Under the pieces are notes generated by a model that saw only the letters and a list, made by a program, of their open reading frames with translations, made no database searches and had not been told where the DNA came from. This document shows positions 19,403-27,368 of a stretch of DNA of 47,543 bases, piece by piece. The stretch comes from Terriglobales bacterium (GTDB lineage: Bacteria; Acidobacteriota; Terriglobia; Terriglobales; Acidobacteriaceae). The first letter of the stretch is position 1; each line of letters opens with the position of its first letter. Both the position numbers and the translations under genes were made by a program. The stretch spans positions 1-47,543 of the forward strand of contig DATKKJ010000036.1 in NCBI GenBank assembly GCA_035543055.1. The letters run 5' to 3'.

Positions 19403-20671
19403 CTACGATTCCACCCCGCAGATCTCGGCTGCGGCCAGGGCGTATACCTTGGTGATGTCCACCAGTGTCTGGATGGCGACCTTCTCGCCGTCGGCATCGC
19501 GCGGGCCGCTGGACGGGCCGTAATTCAGCGTCGGGATGCCGTAGCGCGACAGCACCGAGGCGTCGGAGCACCACAGGACGGTGTCACGCTGCGGCGCGCG
19601 GCCCAGCACCCGCTTGTGGCAGGACTCCACGGCTTTCACCATCTCGTGGTCCGGGCTGATGCTCGCCCCGGGCACGGAGACGTAACTCTCGAACTCGATG
19701 CCGTGATCGGGAAATCTCTTCTGCAGCTGGCGGACGAGATCGCGAAGCTGATGGCGCGCTTCGGTCATCGGCATCCGCGGCGGCACACGGACATCGAGGA
19801 ACAAGTCCGCCGTGGGTGGCGTCCGGCTGGCGCGCCAGGGGTCGCCGGCGCGCAGGCTGCCCAGGTTGATAATGCCGCGGTGCCCGCCGAAAGCGGTCTT
19901 CTTCGCCCAGTCCTCGGCGAACTTCAGCACCTCGCCCATGACGTCGTGCATGCGGCGGAGGGCGTTCTGGTTCTCGCGGCCCTCGGCGAAGGCGGTGTGC
20001 ACGTACGGTCCCTTGGTCGTGAAGCGCACCCACAAGGAACCGCTGTGCTCGAGCACCAGCTTCATGTCGGTGGGTTCGCCCAGGATGCACATGTCGGGCA
20101 GGATGCCGTGGTTCACCAGGTAGTGCGAGCCGGCGCCATACCCGCGGTATTGCCGGCCGCGGTACTCGCCCCACTGCGACTTCTCGATCTCGCCGGCAAC
20201 GCAGCCGATGATGACGTCGCCGGTAAGCTTAAACCCCGCCTGCATCAGAGCCTTGACGGCGTGGGTGTAGCAGACCAGCGCGCCCTTCATGTTGTAGATC
20301 CCGAGGCCATAAATGTAACCGTCGCGCACAATGGCGTGCGGCTTGTATCCGATGCCGGGCAGGAAGGATTCTTTGCCGGTGTTGGAGGTATCCATGTGTC
20401 CGTTGAACATGAGATTCTTGCCCCGGCCATGGCCCTCCCAGCGCGCGATCACGTTGGCCCGCCCCTCCTCGACCTCCTGCCAGGTCACGTTGAGTCCGAG
20501 TTCGTCGAAGGCGCGGCGCATGTACTCGGCCATGGCGAGTTCCTCGCCGGTGGGGCTGGCGATATCCACGACATCGCAGGACATCTTCACAATGTCGGCT
20601 TCGCGGACTTCGGCGAGGATGCGATTCACCTGCCGGGGAGTGAGCGCTTTCTGTTGTGCGGCCTTGGGCAT
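19403..20671 (-). CDS. M20-family amidohydrolase/deacylase with altered metal ligands
   Basis: M20/ArgE/DapE-fold hydrolase of 422 residues, a family that removes acyl or carbamoyl groups from amino acids with a two-metal centre. The first ligand motif GHMDTS is intact and so is GEPTDMKLV. The dimerisation domain block VHTAFAEGRENQNAL is also present. The usual bridging Asp (GRGxxDMKGG) is Asn here, in YGLGIYNMKGAL. The general-base region reads GEIEKSQ rather than DEE, and the final His ligand region reads GPRDADGEKV with no His. So at least two classical ligands are replaced, and activity may be changed. Start: ATG at 20671; a GTG at 20683 would add four residues and sit 3 nt after the preceding stop. 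Its place between two M24 genes suggests steps in one hydrolytic route. Confidence 0.85.
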   Translation of the reverse strand: MPKAAQQKALTPRQVNRILAEVREADIVKMSCDVVDIASPTGEELAMAEYMRRAFDELGLNVTWQEVEEGRANVIARWEGHGRGKNLMFNGHMDTSNTGKESFLPGIGYKPHAIVRDGYIYGLGIYNMKGALVCYTHAVKALMQAGFKLTGDVIIGCVAGEIEKSQWGEYRGRQYRGYGAGSHYLVNHGILPDMCILGEPTDMKLVLEHSGSLWVRFTTKGPYVHTAFAEGRENQNALRRMHDVMGEVLKFAEDWAKKTAFGGHRGIINLGSLRAGDPWRASRTPPTADLFLDVRVPPRMPMTEARHQLRDLVRQLQKRFPDHGIEFESYVSVPGASISPDHEMVKAVESCHKRVLGRAPQRDTVLWCSDASVLSRYGIPTLNYGPSSGPRDADGEKVAIQTLVDITKVYALAAAEICGVES

Positions 20672-20686
20672 TCGTCTTTTCACAAG

Positions 20687-21898
20687 TCAGGTTGAGTGAG
20701 TCTTACTGAGAATGCGGAAGTCGTCAGGATAGCGGCAGAGCTTCTCGTTGCCGTCCTTTTTCAGCAGGAAATTGTCCTCCAGGCGCAAGCCACCGCCTCC
20801 GGGCCAGTAGATCCCGGGCTCGATGGCCAGCACCATGCCCTGCCTCATGGTGCCTTTGCCGGCCTGGTGCGCGTACGGCGGTTCGTGGGCCCGCGCCCCC
20901 ACGCCGTGGCAGACCGGGTGCGACGGCTGACCCGGATAGCCTCCTTCGGCGATGCGGGCGCGGATCGTGCGGTCGAGCTCGGGGAACTCCGCTCCGTCCT
21001 TGGCATAGGCAATCGCCTCATTGAACACCTTCAACAGGAGGTCCAGGAGCTGGTTGTATTCCTTCGTCAGCTCGCCGATGCAGACGTTCTTGGTCAGATC
21101 GTTCCAGTATCCGTCCACGCAGACCCATATCTCGAACAGGGTCGGCTCGTGTTCGACAACGGGGCGGTCGCGAGTGGCGGTAAAGGTCGCGATGCCCTTG
21201 CCCGACCACACCAGGGTAAACGCGCGGGCCATCTCCACCTTGCCCTTGTAGCCGACGCCGGTGCCGTGGACGTAGCCTTCGAAGAGCGCAGCCACTTCGC
21301 TCTCCTTCATCCCGGACCTCATGCGCTCGCGAGTGTGGTCCATGGCCTCGGCGGCCAGTTCGTTGGCCAGGCGCATGCGTTCGATCTCCTGGTCGGTCTT
21401 GATGGCGCGGGCGTCCACCAAGAGCGGCGTGGCATCCGCCACCTGCCCCATCTTGGCACGGAAGGTGTCGAAGTAGGTCTGGGAATAGACAGTGGGCTCG
21501 CCTACCATGCGGTCGGCGGACTGAGTGCCCTGGGTCAGCTCCATGCCGACCTTATCGGTCCAACCGTTCTTGCGCAGGACCTCCACGCACAGGTCCACGC
21601 AGCGGAAGTTCGGGGGCCGGGGGTCCTTTTCGTCATATCCCTTGAAGAGCTGGATGTTCTTCGTCCAGGCGGTGCGCTCGGCATCGGCAAGCTGGGGCTC
21701 GATGACGCACAGCACCGGGTCGCCTTCGCGTGGGAAGACGACCGCATCGTATCCCTTCATGCACCAGTAATTCGTCAGATAGAGGACGTTGTCGGGGGCG
21801 CGGCAGACGAGAGCCGACAGGTCCTGCTCCTTCATGAGAGAGTGGACGCGCGCCAGCTTCAGGCGATCGACGGGCCAGGAGGAGGTCGTGGGTGTCAT
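20687..21898 (-). CDS. M24-family aminopeptidase/amidohydrolase
   Basis: Second pita-bread-fold protein of the operon, 403 residues, with a creatinase-type N-terminal domain (LVCRAPDNVLYLTNYW) and an M24 catalytic domain. The ligand set is better kept than in its paralogue. The first Asp position is Glu (LFEIWVCVDGYWND), the second Asp is present in NDLTKN, the His in CHGVGARAHEPPY, and both Glu residues in LAIEPGIY and GLRLEDNFLL. Metal-dependent hydrolysis is therefore plausible. Prolidase, ectoine-hydrolase-like and related activities all occur in this family; the operon context favours a small amide or lactam substrate over peptides. The ATG at 21898 overlaps the stop of the preceding gene as ATGA, so translation is probably coupled. 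Confidence 0.88.
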   Translation of the reverse strand: MTPTTSSWPVDRLKLARVHSLMKEQDLSALVCRAPDNVLYLTNYWCMKGYDAVVFPREGDPVLCVIEPQLADAERTAWTKNIQLFKGYDEKDPRPPNFRCVDLCVEVLRKNGWTDKVGMELTQGTQSADRMVGEPTVYSQTYFDTFRAKMGQVADATPLLVDARAIKTDQEIERMRLANELAAEAMDHTRERMRSGMKESEVAALFEGYVHGTGVGYKGKVEMARAFTLVWSGKGIATFTATRDRPVVEHEPTLFEIWVCVDGYWNDLTKNVCIGELTKEYNQLLDLLLKVFNEAIAYAKDGAEFPELDRTIRARIAEGGYPGQPSHPVCHGVGARAHEPPYAHQAGKGTMRQGMVLAIEPGIYWPGGGGLRLEDNFLLKKDGNEKLCRYPDDFRILSKTHST

Positions 21899-22866
21899 TT
21901 GGCCACCCGGTAGCTGTCGAGAGCGTGCTTGGCTGCGGTCTTGCGAGCGTCGCTCTCCCATTCCCAGGAGAGTTCCCTGCCCTTGATGAGCTGGTACATT
22001 GCAGTGTGCCGGGGTGCGGGCACGCCGAGGCGCACAGCCTCGCGGGCGATGGCGCCGCAGAGGAAGTCGATCTCGGTGGGCTGGCGGTGGCGGACGTCAT
22101 AGAGCATCGAGGTCGGATGGTCGGTCTGGCAGCCGATGCGGTTCATCTCCCAGGGGTCGTCCTGCAGCCGAATCCCGGCGGCGGCGGCCACGCTCTTGCC
22201 CTCCTCGATCAGCTCTTTCATCAAGTCGCCGACGAACCCTTCGGCAAACTCGCGGCAGTGCGGCAGGTCGGTCAGCGCCGATACGGCGTTGACCGACGCG
22301 TTGAAGATCAGCTTTGACCACTGCGCCGGGCGGCAATCCTCGAGCGCCTCGGCTTTGAGGCCGCCGGCAACGATCAGGTCGGCCGCCTCCTTCACCGTGG
22401 AGAAGGGTGTGCCGGTCGGTTCGAAGGGGCCGAGCCAGGTGGGAGTGTCGAGCTCGTATTGCACATGGCTGTCGCTGTGCCGCGTGCCGCTCATGAAGGT
22501 GCAGGCCCGGATGATCTTGCCGCGGGTGAGCGCCGCCAGGATCTCTTCGCTGCCCAGTCCATTCTGCGCCGAGATGATCGCGCCGCCGTCGAACAGGTGG
22601 CCGACCGGCCGGAACGCCTCCGCGGCCTGCGTCGCCTTGGTGGCGACGATGCCCAGATCGAAGTGTGGCAGGCGGTCGGGGCGGGTTTCCGCGTTCACCT
22701 GCACGGTGAAATCGTGCGTCCCGGAGACGCGCAGGCCGCGCTCGTCGAGCGCGTGGGCGTGCTCCTCCCGGCGCACCAGGCACCACACTTCGGCCACGCG
22801 CGCCAGGTGCGCGGCATACAAGCTGCCGATGGCGCCCGCGCCGACGATGCAGACCTTCTTCATCAT
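21895..22866 (-). CDS. ketopantoate reductase-family protein (paralogue 2)
   Basis: PanE/ApbA-fold dehydrogenase, 323 residues, clearly paralogous to the gene at 17292. It has the Rossmann motif VCIVGAGAIGSLYAAHLA, the FDLGIVATKATQAAEAF block and SAQNGLGSEEIL. The catalytic Lys lies in QWSKLIFNASVNAVSALT and the Glu in PTEIDFLCGAI. The Asn that normally follows the Glu block is Cys here, a visible difference from paralogue 1. Two such enzymes in one operon suggest successive or stereospecific reductions of hydroxy or oxo acids, perhaps with NADPH. The start ATG at 22866 overlaps the TGA of the molybdenum subunit gene, and the stop overlaps the M24 start, so the three genes are tightly coupled. 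Confidence 0.85.
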   Translation of the reverse strand: MMKKVCIVGAGAIGSLYAAHLARVAEVWCLVRREEHAHALDERGLRVSGTHDFTVQVNAETRPDRLPHFDLGIVATKATQAAEAFRPVGHLFDGGAIISAQNGLGSEEILAALTRGKIIRACTFMSGTRHSDSHVQYELDTPTWLGPFEPTGTPFSTVKEAADLIVAGGLKAEALEDCRPAQWSKLIFNASVNAVSALTDLPHCREFAEGFVGDLMKELIEEGKSVAAAAGIRLQDDPWEMNRIGCQTDHPTSMLYDVRHRQPTEIDFLCGAIAREAVRLGVPAPRHTAMYQLIKGRELSWEWESDARKTAAKHALDSYRVAK

Positions 22867-25325
22867 GCGGTCGCCCGCCTCGCGATCTTGACGTTCTGAT
22901 ATCTCTGCCCGGTACGGGCCCGTTGCAGCGCGTGAAACAGGCTGCTGCCGGTGTTATGCGAATCGTCGATGATGATGCCCTGGTCGTAAAGCGCGTCCTG
23001 GAGCGCGGCCGAGATGGCGTGGATGGGCGCGGCGCCGCCTTCGCCCATCCCCTTGGCGCCGCTGTAGGTGTGGGGCGACGGCGTCTCGATGGTCCCGTAC
23101 TTGATGAGCGGCATATTCATGGCGGTGATGGGCGTGTAGTCGCTGAAGGTGCCGGTCAGCAGGTTGCCGGACTCGTCGTAGGCACAGGTCTCCATCAGGG
23201 CGGCGCCGATGCCATGGGCCGTTGCCCCGTGCACCTGACCCTCCACTATTAGCGGGTTGATGACTGTGCCGCAGTCGTCGATGGCAACGTAGTCGAGGAT
23301 GGCGGGCACGCAGGTGTCGCGATCGACTTCCATGACCGCGATGTGCAATTGGGACGAGTAGGTCAGCGTGAGGTTGCCGAACTTGGTCTTGACGTCGGGC
23401 AGCTTGAAGGGCGCGCGCCAGATGTAGCGGCAATTCAGCGTGAGCTCGTAAAGCTCCTCGGGCAGGATGGCCGAGTTGGTGTTCACGATGTTGGCCAGAC
23501 CGATATAGGGGATCATCTTCTCGGTGCCGCGTACGCGGACCAGACCACCCTGCTCGTTGTATCCCAGCTCCAAGTCATCCTCTTTCGCCTGCAGCGCAAA
23601 GGCAGCCAACTTCAGGATCTCCTTCTTCAGCTTCTGCGCGGCGCCATGGACCGCGGACAGGCCGGAGACCGCGAACTGGCTGGCATAGGTGCCGGTAAAA
23701 CCGGTGTGGACGTTGCGGTCGGTGTCGAAGCCGGCGCGCACCGTGACCTGGTCGGGATGGATGTTGAGCACATCGGCGACCACCTGCGACGCCACCGTTT
23801 CGTGTCCCTGGCCTTGCGGCACGGAGCCCACCGCGACCACCACTTCTCCGAACATATCGAGCTTGACGTTGGCGGCCTGGGAATTACCGCTGAAGGGCGC
23901 ATCCGGGTTGACGATGCGTGATTGGCCGAAGTTGTTGGTGCCGGAATCGAGCGTGGTACCGATGCCGATGCCGATCATCCGGCCTTCTTTTTTCGCCTCG
24001 GCCTGGCGCTTGCGCCAGCCATCGTAGTCGATGAGTTTCTTGGCCAGCGCCAGCATGCCGGGATAATTCCCCGAGTCGTAAACGCAGCCGTTGGGCGTGG
24101 TGTAGGGGAATTCGCCAGGTTGGATGTAGTTGCGCAGGCGCATCTCGTCGGCGGGAATGCCGAGCTCGTGGGCGCAGATGTCCACACAGCGCTCCAGGAA
24201 CCAGAGGTGCTGCATGCGGGAGTATCCGCGGTTGGGGCCGACCGGCGTCTTGTTGGTCACCACCTGGGTGAACTCGATGCGGGCGTTCTTGAAGCGATAG
24301 GTGGCGGGAAAGACCTGCGACCAGATCACCGCGCCCAGCGGTTCGTAGCGCGGAAAGGCGCCGCAGTCGTCGAGGTGCTTGGAGGCGACGGCGGTGATCA
24401 CGCCCTTTTCGTCGAGCGCGATGCGGGTATCACGGAAGGTGCGTTCGTTGCCGTGGGCGCTGGAGTTCATGTGCTCGGAGCGGGTCTCGCACCACTTGAT
24501 CCAGCGTCCGCCGGCCTTGCGCGAGGCCAGCGCCGCGATCGCCATCTGCGGATAGTTGTTGATCTTGATGCCGAAGCTGCCGCCGATGTCGAAGGTCTCG
24601 ACCCGGATCTGGTCGATGTGGACGCCCAACGCGGGCGCCAGCAGCTGCATGCCGATGGTGGGGAAGGAATTATTGCATTGGAAATAGATGCGGTCTTCCT
24701 TGACGTCCCACTTGGCGATGATGACGTTGTTCTCCAGCGGGGTGGAGGAGAAGCGGTGGAAGTGCATGCGGTCGATCTCGACCACGTGGGCGGCTTCGCG
24801 GAAGGCCTTGTCCACGTCGCCGAACTCCCAGGCGCCGTTCCAGATCACGTTGGAGCCCGCCTCTTCGTGCACGACGCTCTTGTCGGTGGCGGCGAACTCA
24901 GCGTCGATCACCGGCTGCAGCGGCGTGTACTCGACTTGCACGAGCTCGGCTGCGTCTTCGGCGACGTAGCGCGACTCGGCCACGATGGCGGCCACGGGCT
25001 CGCCCTGGTAGCGCACCTTGCCTCGGGCCATGGGCAAGTCCTGGATCCTGCCGCAAACGCCGGGGCCGATCTCCATGAAGGGCGAACACAGGCCCGCGCC
25101 GAGCTCCTCCCCGGTCAGGGTGCAGATGACGCCGGGCAAAGCGGCCGCCGCCGAGACGTCAACCCGGTCGATGCGAGCGTGGGCGTAAGGTGAGCGCGCC
25201 AGCCGCATGTGGAGGCAGCGTTCGGGCTTCAAGTCGTCGATGAACTTGCCCCGGCCGCGCACCAGGCGCGCTTCTTCCTTGCGCTTGAGCGGCTTGCCGA
25301 CCCAGTGTTCCTTTTCCTTACCCAC
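22863..25325 (-). CDS. xanthine dehydrogenase-family molybdopterin-binding subunit
   Basis: Large (Mo) subunit of a xanthine-oxidase-family hydroxylase, which puts water-derived oxygen on an electron-poor carbon such as a ring or aldehyde carbon. The 820-residue product has the small a/b-hammerhead N-terminal domain (about 1-120) and two Mo-cofactor domains. Visible are GGSFGIKINNYPQMAIAAL, the loop VGPNRGYSRMQ near residue 360, PQGQGHETVASQVVADVL, and the catalytic Glu in GMGEGGAAPIHAI near residue 760. The loop is neither AYRCSFR (form I CO dehydrogenase) nor AYRGAGR (form II), so CO is not supported as substrate. The GTG at 25325 is preceded by GGGAG and starts where homology begins; the frame upstream to 25403 is a repeat. 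The gene overlaps the next by 4 nt. Confidence 0.92.
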   Translation of the reverse strand: MGKEKEHWVGKPLKRKEEARLVRGRGKFIDDLKPERCLHMRLARSPYAHARIDRVDVSAAAALPGVICTLTGEELGAGLCSPFMEIGPGVCGRIQDLPMARGKVRYQGEPVAAIVAESRYVAEDAAELVQVEYTPLQPVIDAEFAATDKSVVHEEAGSNVIWNGAWEFGDVDKAFREAAHVVEIDRMHFHRFSSTPLENNVIIAKWDVKEDRIYFQCNNSFPTIGMQLLAPALGVHIDQIRVETFDIGGSFGIKINNYPQMAIAALASRKAGGRWIKWCETRSEHMNSSAHGNERTFRDTRIALDEKGVITAVASKHLDDCGAFPRYEPLGAVIWSQVFPATYRFKNARIEFTQVVTNKTPVGPNRGYSRMQHLWFLERCVDICAHELGIPADEMRLRNYIQPGEFPYTTPNGCVYDSGNYPGMLALAKKLIDYDGWRKRQAEAKKEGRMIGIGIGTTLDSGTNNFGQSRIVNPDAPFSGNSQAANVKLDMFGEVVVAVGSVPQGQGHETVASQVVADVLNIHPDQVTVRAGFDTDRNVHTGFTGTYASQFAVSGLSAVHGAAQKLKKEILKLAAFALQAKEDDLELGYNEQGGLVRVRGTEKMIPYIGLANIVNTNSAILPEELYELTLNCRYIWRAPFKLPDVKTKFGNLTLTYSSQLHIAVMEVDRDTCVPAILDYVAIDDCGTVINPLIVEGQVHGATAHGIGAALMETCAYDESGNLLTGTFSDYTPITAMNMPLIKYGTIETPSPHTYSGAKGMGEGGAAPIHAISAALQDALYDQGIIIDDSHNTGSSLFHALQRARTGQRYQNVKIARRATA

Positions 25326-25338
25326 GAACTCTCCCGAA

Positions 25339-25376
25339 GCAGGTCCCTCACGGCTAAAGCCGTTCGGGATGACATC
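25339..25376. repeat. GGCTAAAGCC-type dispersed repeat inside an operon
   Basis: This copy, with core TCACGGCTAAAGCCGTTCGG, matches the right arm of the repeat at 40972-41009 almost base for base. It sits between coxG-like and Mo-subunit genes, so it would be transcribed as part of the operon mRNA and could form a hairpin there. Confidence 0.65.
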
Positions 25377-25815
25377 AAGCCAGTGCCGATTGCAGGCCGT
25401 CAATCAGTTTCTGCACGTTCTTCTTCGCCAGTGGCTCCAGCAGCCCGCCGGCCAGCGAAGTGAGGCGGCCGAAGACCTGGGCCTCGCCCGCCCATGCCAC
25501 CTTGGTCCCATCGGGCGCTTCGGCCAAGTCAAAGCCCGCAACCAGGGTGGTGCCTCCGCCGGCGACATCGCCTTTGCCTTCGTATTTTGCCCGCCGGGGC
25601 CGCTCGGCCTCCGCCAGGCGCATCTTCACGTCCGCCGTGCCCTTGATGTAGGAAACGCCGACGTTCACCTTGATCGTGAAGTTCTGCGGGTCCTGCACGC
25701 TGAGCCCGCGGAACTCAGGCATCAGCGGCCCGAAGCGGTTGGGGTCGGTGAGGAAGTCGAACACCTCCTCCGGACGTTTCTTCACGGTGAATTCCCCGCC
25801 GAATCTAATCGCCAT
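25375..25815 (-). CDS. CoxG-like SRPBCC protein
   Basis: Member of the CoxG/SRPBCC (START-like) fold, about 146 residues. CoxG is thought to help assemble or anchor molybdenum hydroxylases at the membrane. The start MAIRFGGEFTVKKRPEEVFDFLTDPNRFGPLMPE is the typical SRPBCC N-terminus, and AGEAQVFGRLTSLAGGLLEPLAKKNVQKLI is the typical C-terminal helix with the GRL block. The ATG at 25815 overlaps the [2Fe-2S] subunit gene by 11 nt, which supports this start over longer readings. It is located between the small and large hydroxylase subunit genes, an order also seen in other cox-type clusters. Confidence 0.85.
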   Translation of the reverse strand: MAIRFGGEFTVKKRPEEVFDFLTDPNRFGPLMPEFRGLSVQDPQNFTIKVNVGVSYIKGTADVKMRLAEAERPRRAKYEGKGDVAGGGTTLVAGFDLAEAPDGTKVAWAGEAQVFGRLTSLAGGLLEPLAKKNVQKLIDGLQSALA

Positions 25816-26302
25816 GCTGGCTCGCCCTCGTGGCTGCGGCCGCATCGGCGACCGCCTTGAAGATGTTCTGGTATCCGGTGCAGCGGCACGTGTTCCCGGC
25901 AATACCCTTGCGGATGTCCTTGTCGCTCGGCCGCGGGTTGCGGGAGAGCAGATAGGCGCCGGAGATCAGCATGCCGGGAGTGCAGTAGCCGCATTGCAGG
26001 CCGTGGTCGTTGATGAAGGCCTGTTGCAAGGGATGCAGGTGCCCGTCCGTAGTCAATCCCTCGACGGTGGTGATCTCGGCGCCGTCGGCTTGCACCGCGA
26101 ACATGGTGCACGACTTCACCGTGACTCCGTTGAACAGGACGGTGCAGGCGCCGCAATAGGTGGTGTCGCACCCCACGTGGGTGCCGGTGAGATCGAATTC
26201 ATCACGCAGCAATTCGACCAGGAGCAGGCGGGGCTCGACGCTGGCGGAATACTCATTGCCATTGACCCTAAGCTTGATGGCGACGGGCTGGGGCTCAGGC
26301 AT
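25805..26302 (-). CDS. xanthine dehydrogenase-family [2Fe-2S] subunit
   Basis: Small iron-sulfur subunit (CoxS type), 165 residues, passing electrons from the molybdenum site to FAD. The N-terminal ferredoxin-like cluster uses the Cys residues in GCDTTYCGACTVLFNG with a fourth in VKSCTMF. The second cluster uses GLQCGYCTPGML and NTCRCTGYQNI. All eight Cys ligands of the family are present. The ATG at 26302 lies just inside the 3' end of the FAD subunit gene and gives the usual MPEPQPVAIKLRVNG-like start. The overlap with both neighbours (8 and 11 nt) indicates translational coupling and equal supply of subunits. Confidence 0.94.
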   Translation of the reverse strand: MPEPQPVAIKLRVNGNEYSASVEPRLLLVELLRDEFDLTGTHVGCDTTYCGACTVLFNGVTVKSCTMFAVQADGAEITTVEGLTTDGHLHPLQQAFINDHGLQCGYCTPGMLISGAYLLSRNPRPSDKDIRKGIAGNTCRCTGYQNIFKAVADAAAATRASQHGD

Positions 26303-27188
26303 AAAGGTGGCCCCCTTCGACGCCATCGCCACGGGCGCGTCGATCGGCGAGCTGGATCGCGCGCCGGGTCAACGCCGCGACCAGTTGGCGCTTGTACTCC
26401 GCACTGCCCCGCATATCCGGCTGCGGGTCCGCCGCGGCGCGTGCCGCCTCCGCCGCGGCCCCGATGGCTTTCGGGCCCACCGCCTGGCCGCGAAGTGCGT
26501 TCTCCGCTTCACGGGCACGGATCGGGGTCAGCCCAACGGCGCTGAGCACGATGGCAACATCGCTGCACACGCCGTCCTGCAACGCGAGTTGCACGCCCAC
26601 GGCGGCACTGGGATAGACGGGCGCAGCGCGCTTGAAGGCCAGATAGCAGCCTCCGGAGCTCTTGGGCGGCACCTTGACCACGATCTCGCTGATCAGCTCG
26701 TCGTGCGCCAGCACGGTGGTGTAGGCATCGGTGATGAACTCCGGCAGGGGCACGGTGCGATCGCCGCGCGGGCTGACGCAACGCACCTCGGTGGCGAGTG
26801 TCAGCAGGCACGCCGCCCAGTCACCGCTGGGATCGGCTTCGGCGACGGAACCGCCGATCGTCCCCCGGTTGCGCACCTGGACATCGGCGATCCCGGCGGC
26901 GCAGTCGTGCAGGATGGGGATCGCCGCTGCCGCCGGTGAATCTTCGATCTCGGCGTGGCGGGTCAGGGCGCCGAAATGGAGGGTCCCGTTCTGCTGCTTG
27001 ATGAAGGAAGTACCCGGGATGAAGTTCAGGTCCACCAGGTGGGCCGGGTTGGCGAAGCGAAGCTTCATCAGCGGGATGAGGCTTTGCCCTCCGGCCAGCA
27101 GCTTGGCTTCGTCGCCCAGGCTGGCCAGCATGCTCGTCGCTTCCTTCAGCGAACTGGCGCGGTGGTACTGGAATGCGCGCGGATACAT
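26295..27188 (-). CDS. xanthine dehydrogenase-family FAD-binding subunit
   Basis: Medium subunit (CoxM type), 297 residues, carrying FAD. The first FAD motif appears as LLAGGQSLIPLMKLRFA near residue 34 and the second as NRGTIGGSVAEADPSGDW near residue 110. The C-terminal CO_deh_flav_C domain starts near residue 180. As the first gene of the leftward operon, it starts with ATG at 27188 after an AGGGG sequence. The order FAD, [2Fe-2S], CoxG, Mo subunit is that of a three-subunit hydroxylase with its accessory factor. The substrate is unknown. Confidence 0.93.
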   Translation of the reverse strand: MYPRAFQYHRASSLKEATSMLASLGDEAKLLAGGQSLIPLMKLRFANPAHLVDLNFIPGTSFIKQQNGTLHFGALTRHAEIEDSPAAAAIPILHDCAAGIADVQVRNRGTIGGSVAEADPSGDWAACLLTLATEVRCVSPRGDRTVPLPEFITDAYTTVLAHDELISEIVVKVPPKSSGGCYLAFKRAAPVYPSAAVGVQLALQDGVCSDVAIVLSAVGLTPIRAREAENALRGQAVGPKAIGAAAEAARAAADPQPDMRGSAEYKRQLVAALTRRAIQLADRRARGDGVEGGHLYA

Positions 27189-27368
27189 AGTCCCCTGTTT
27201 GCCCCCATCCCCGGCGAGCGGGCAGCCATTCTAATCCAGACGACGGTTACTGCGCCCGCGAGAACCGGCGGCCAAACCCGGGCTCGGCCGCTCCGCAACC
27301 TGCCGACAGAAAGCAGTCCGTGTAAAATAAGCGCCCCCATGGGTGCGCCAACTTGCCAGGCCGGGTCG
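27189..27368. promoter_or_regulatory. divergent promoter region between the hydroxylase and F420 operons
   Basis: About 180 nt separate the two divergent operons. On the plus strand TAAAAT (27323-27328) is a good -10 candidate; its -35 region is weak. An ATG at 27339 is also in frame with cofG and would give a nearly leaderless mRNA. No regulator gene or clear operator palindrome was found here. Confidence 0.35.

Noticed and set aside
22863-27188. Aerobic CO dehydrogenase
   Set aside because: The Mo-subunit loop matches neither the form I nor the form II CO dehydrogenase signature.
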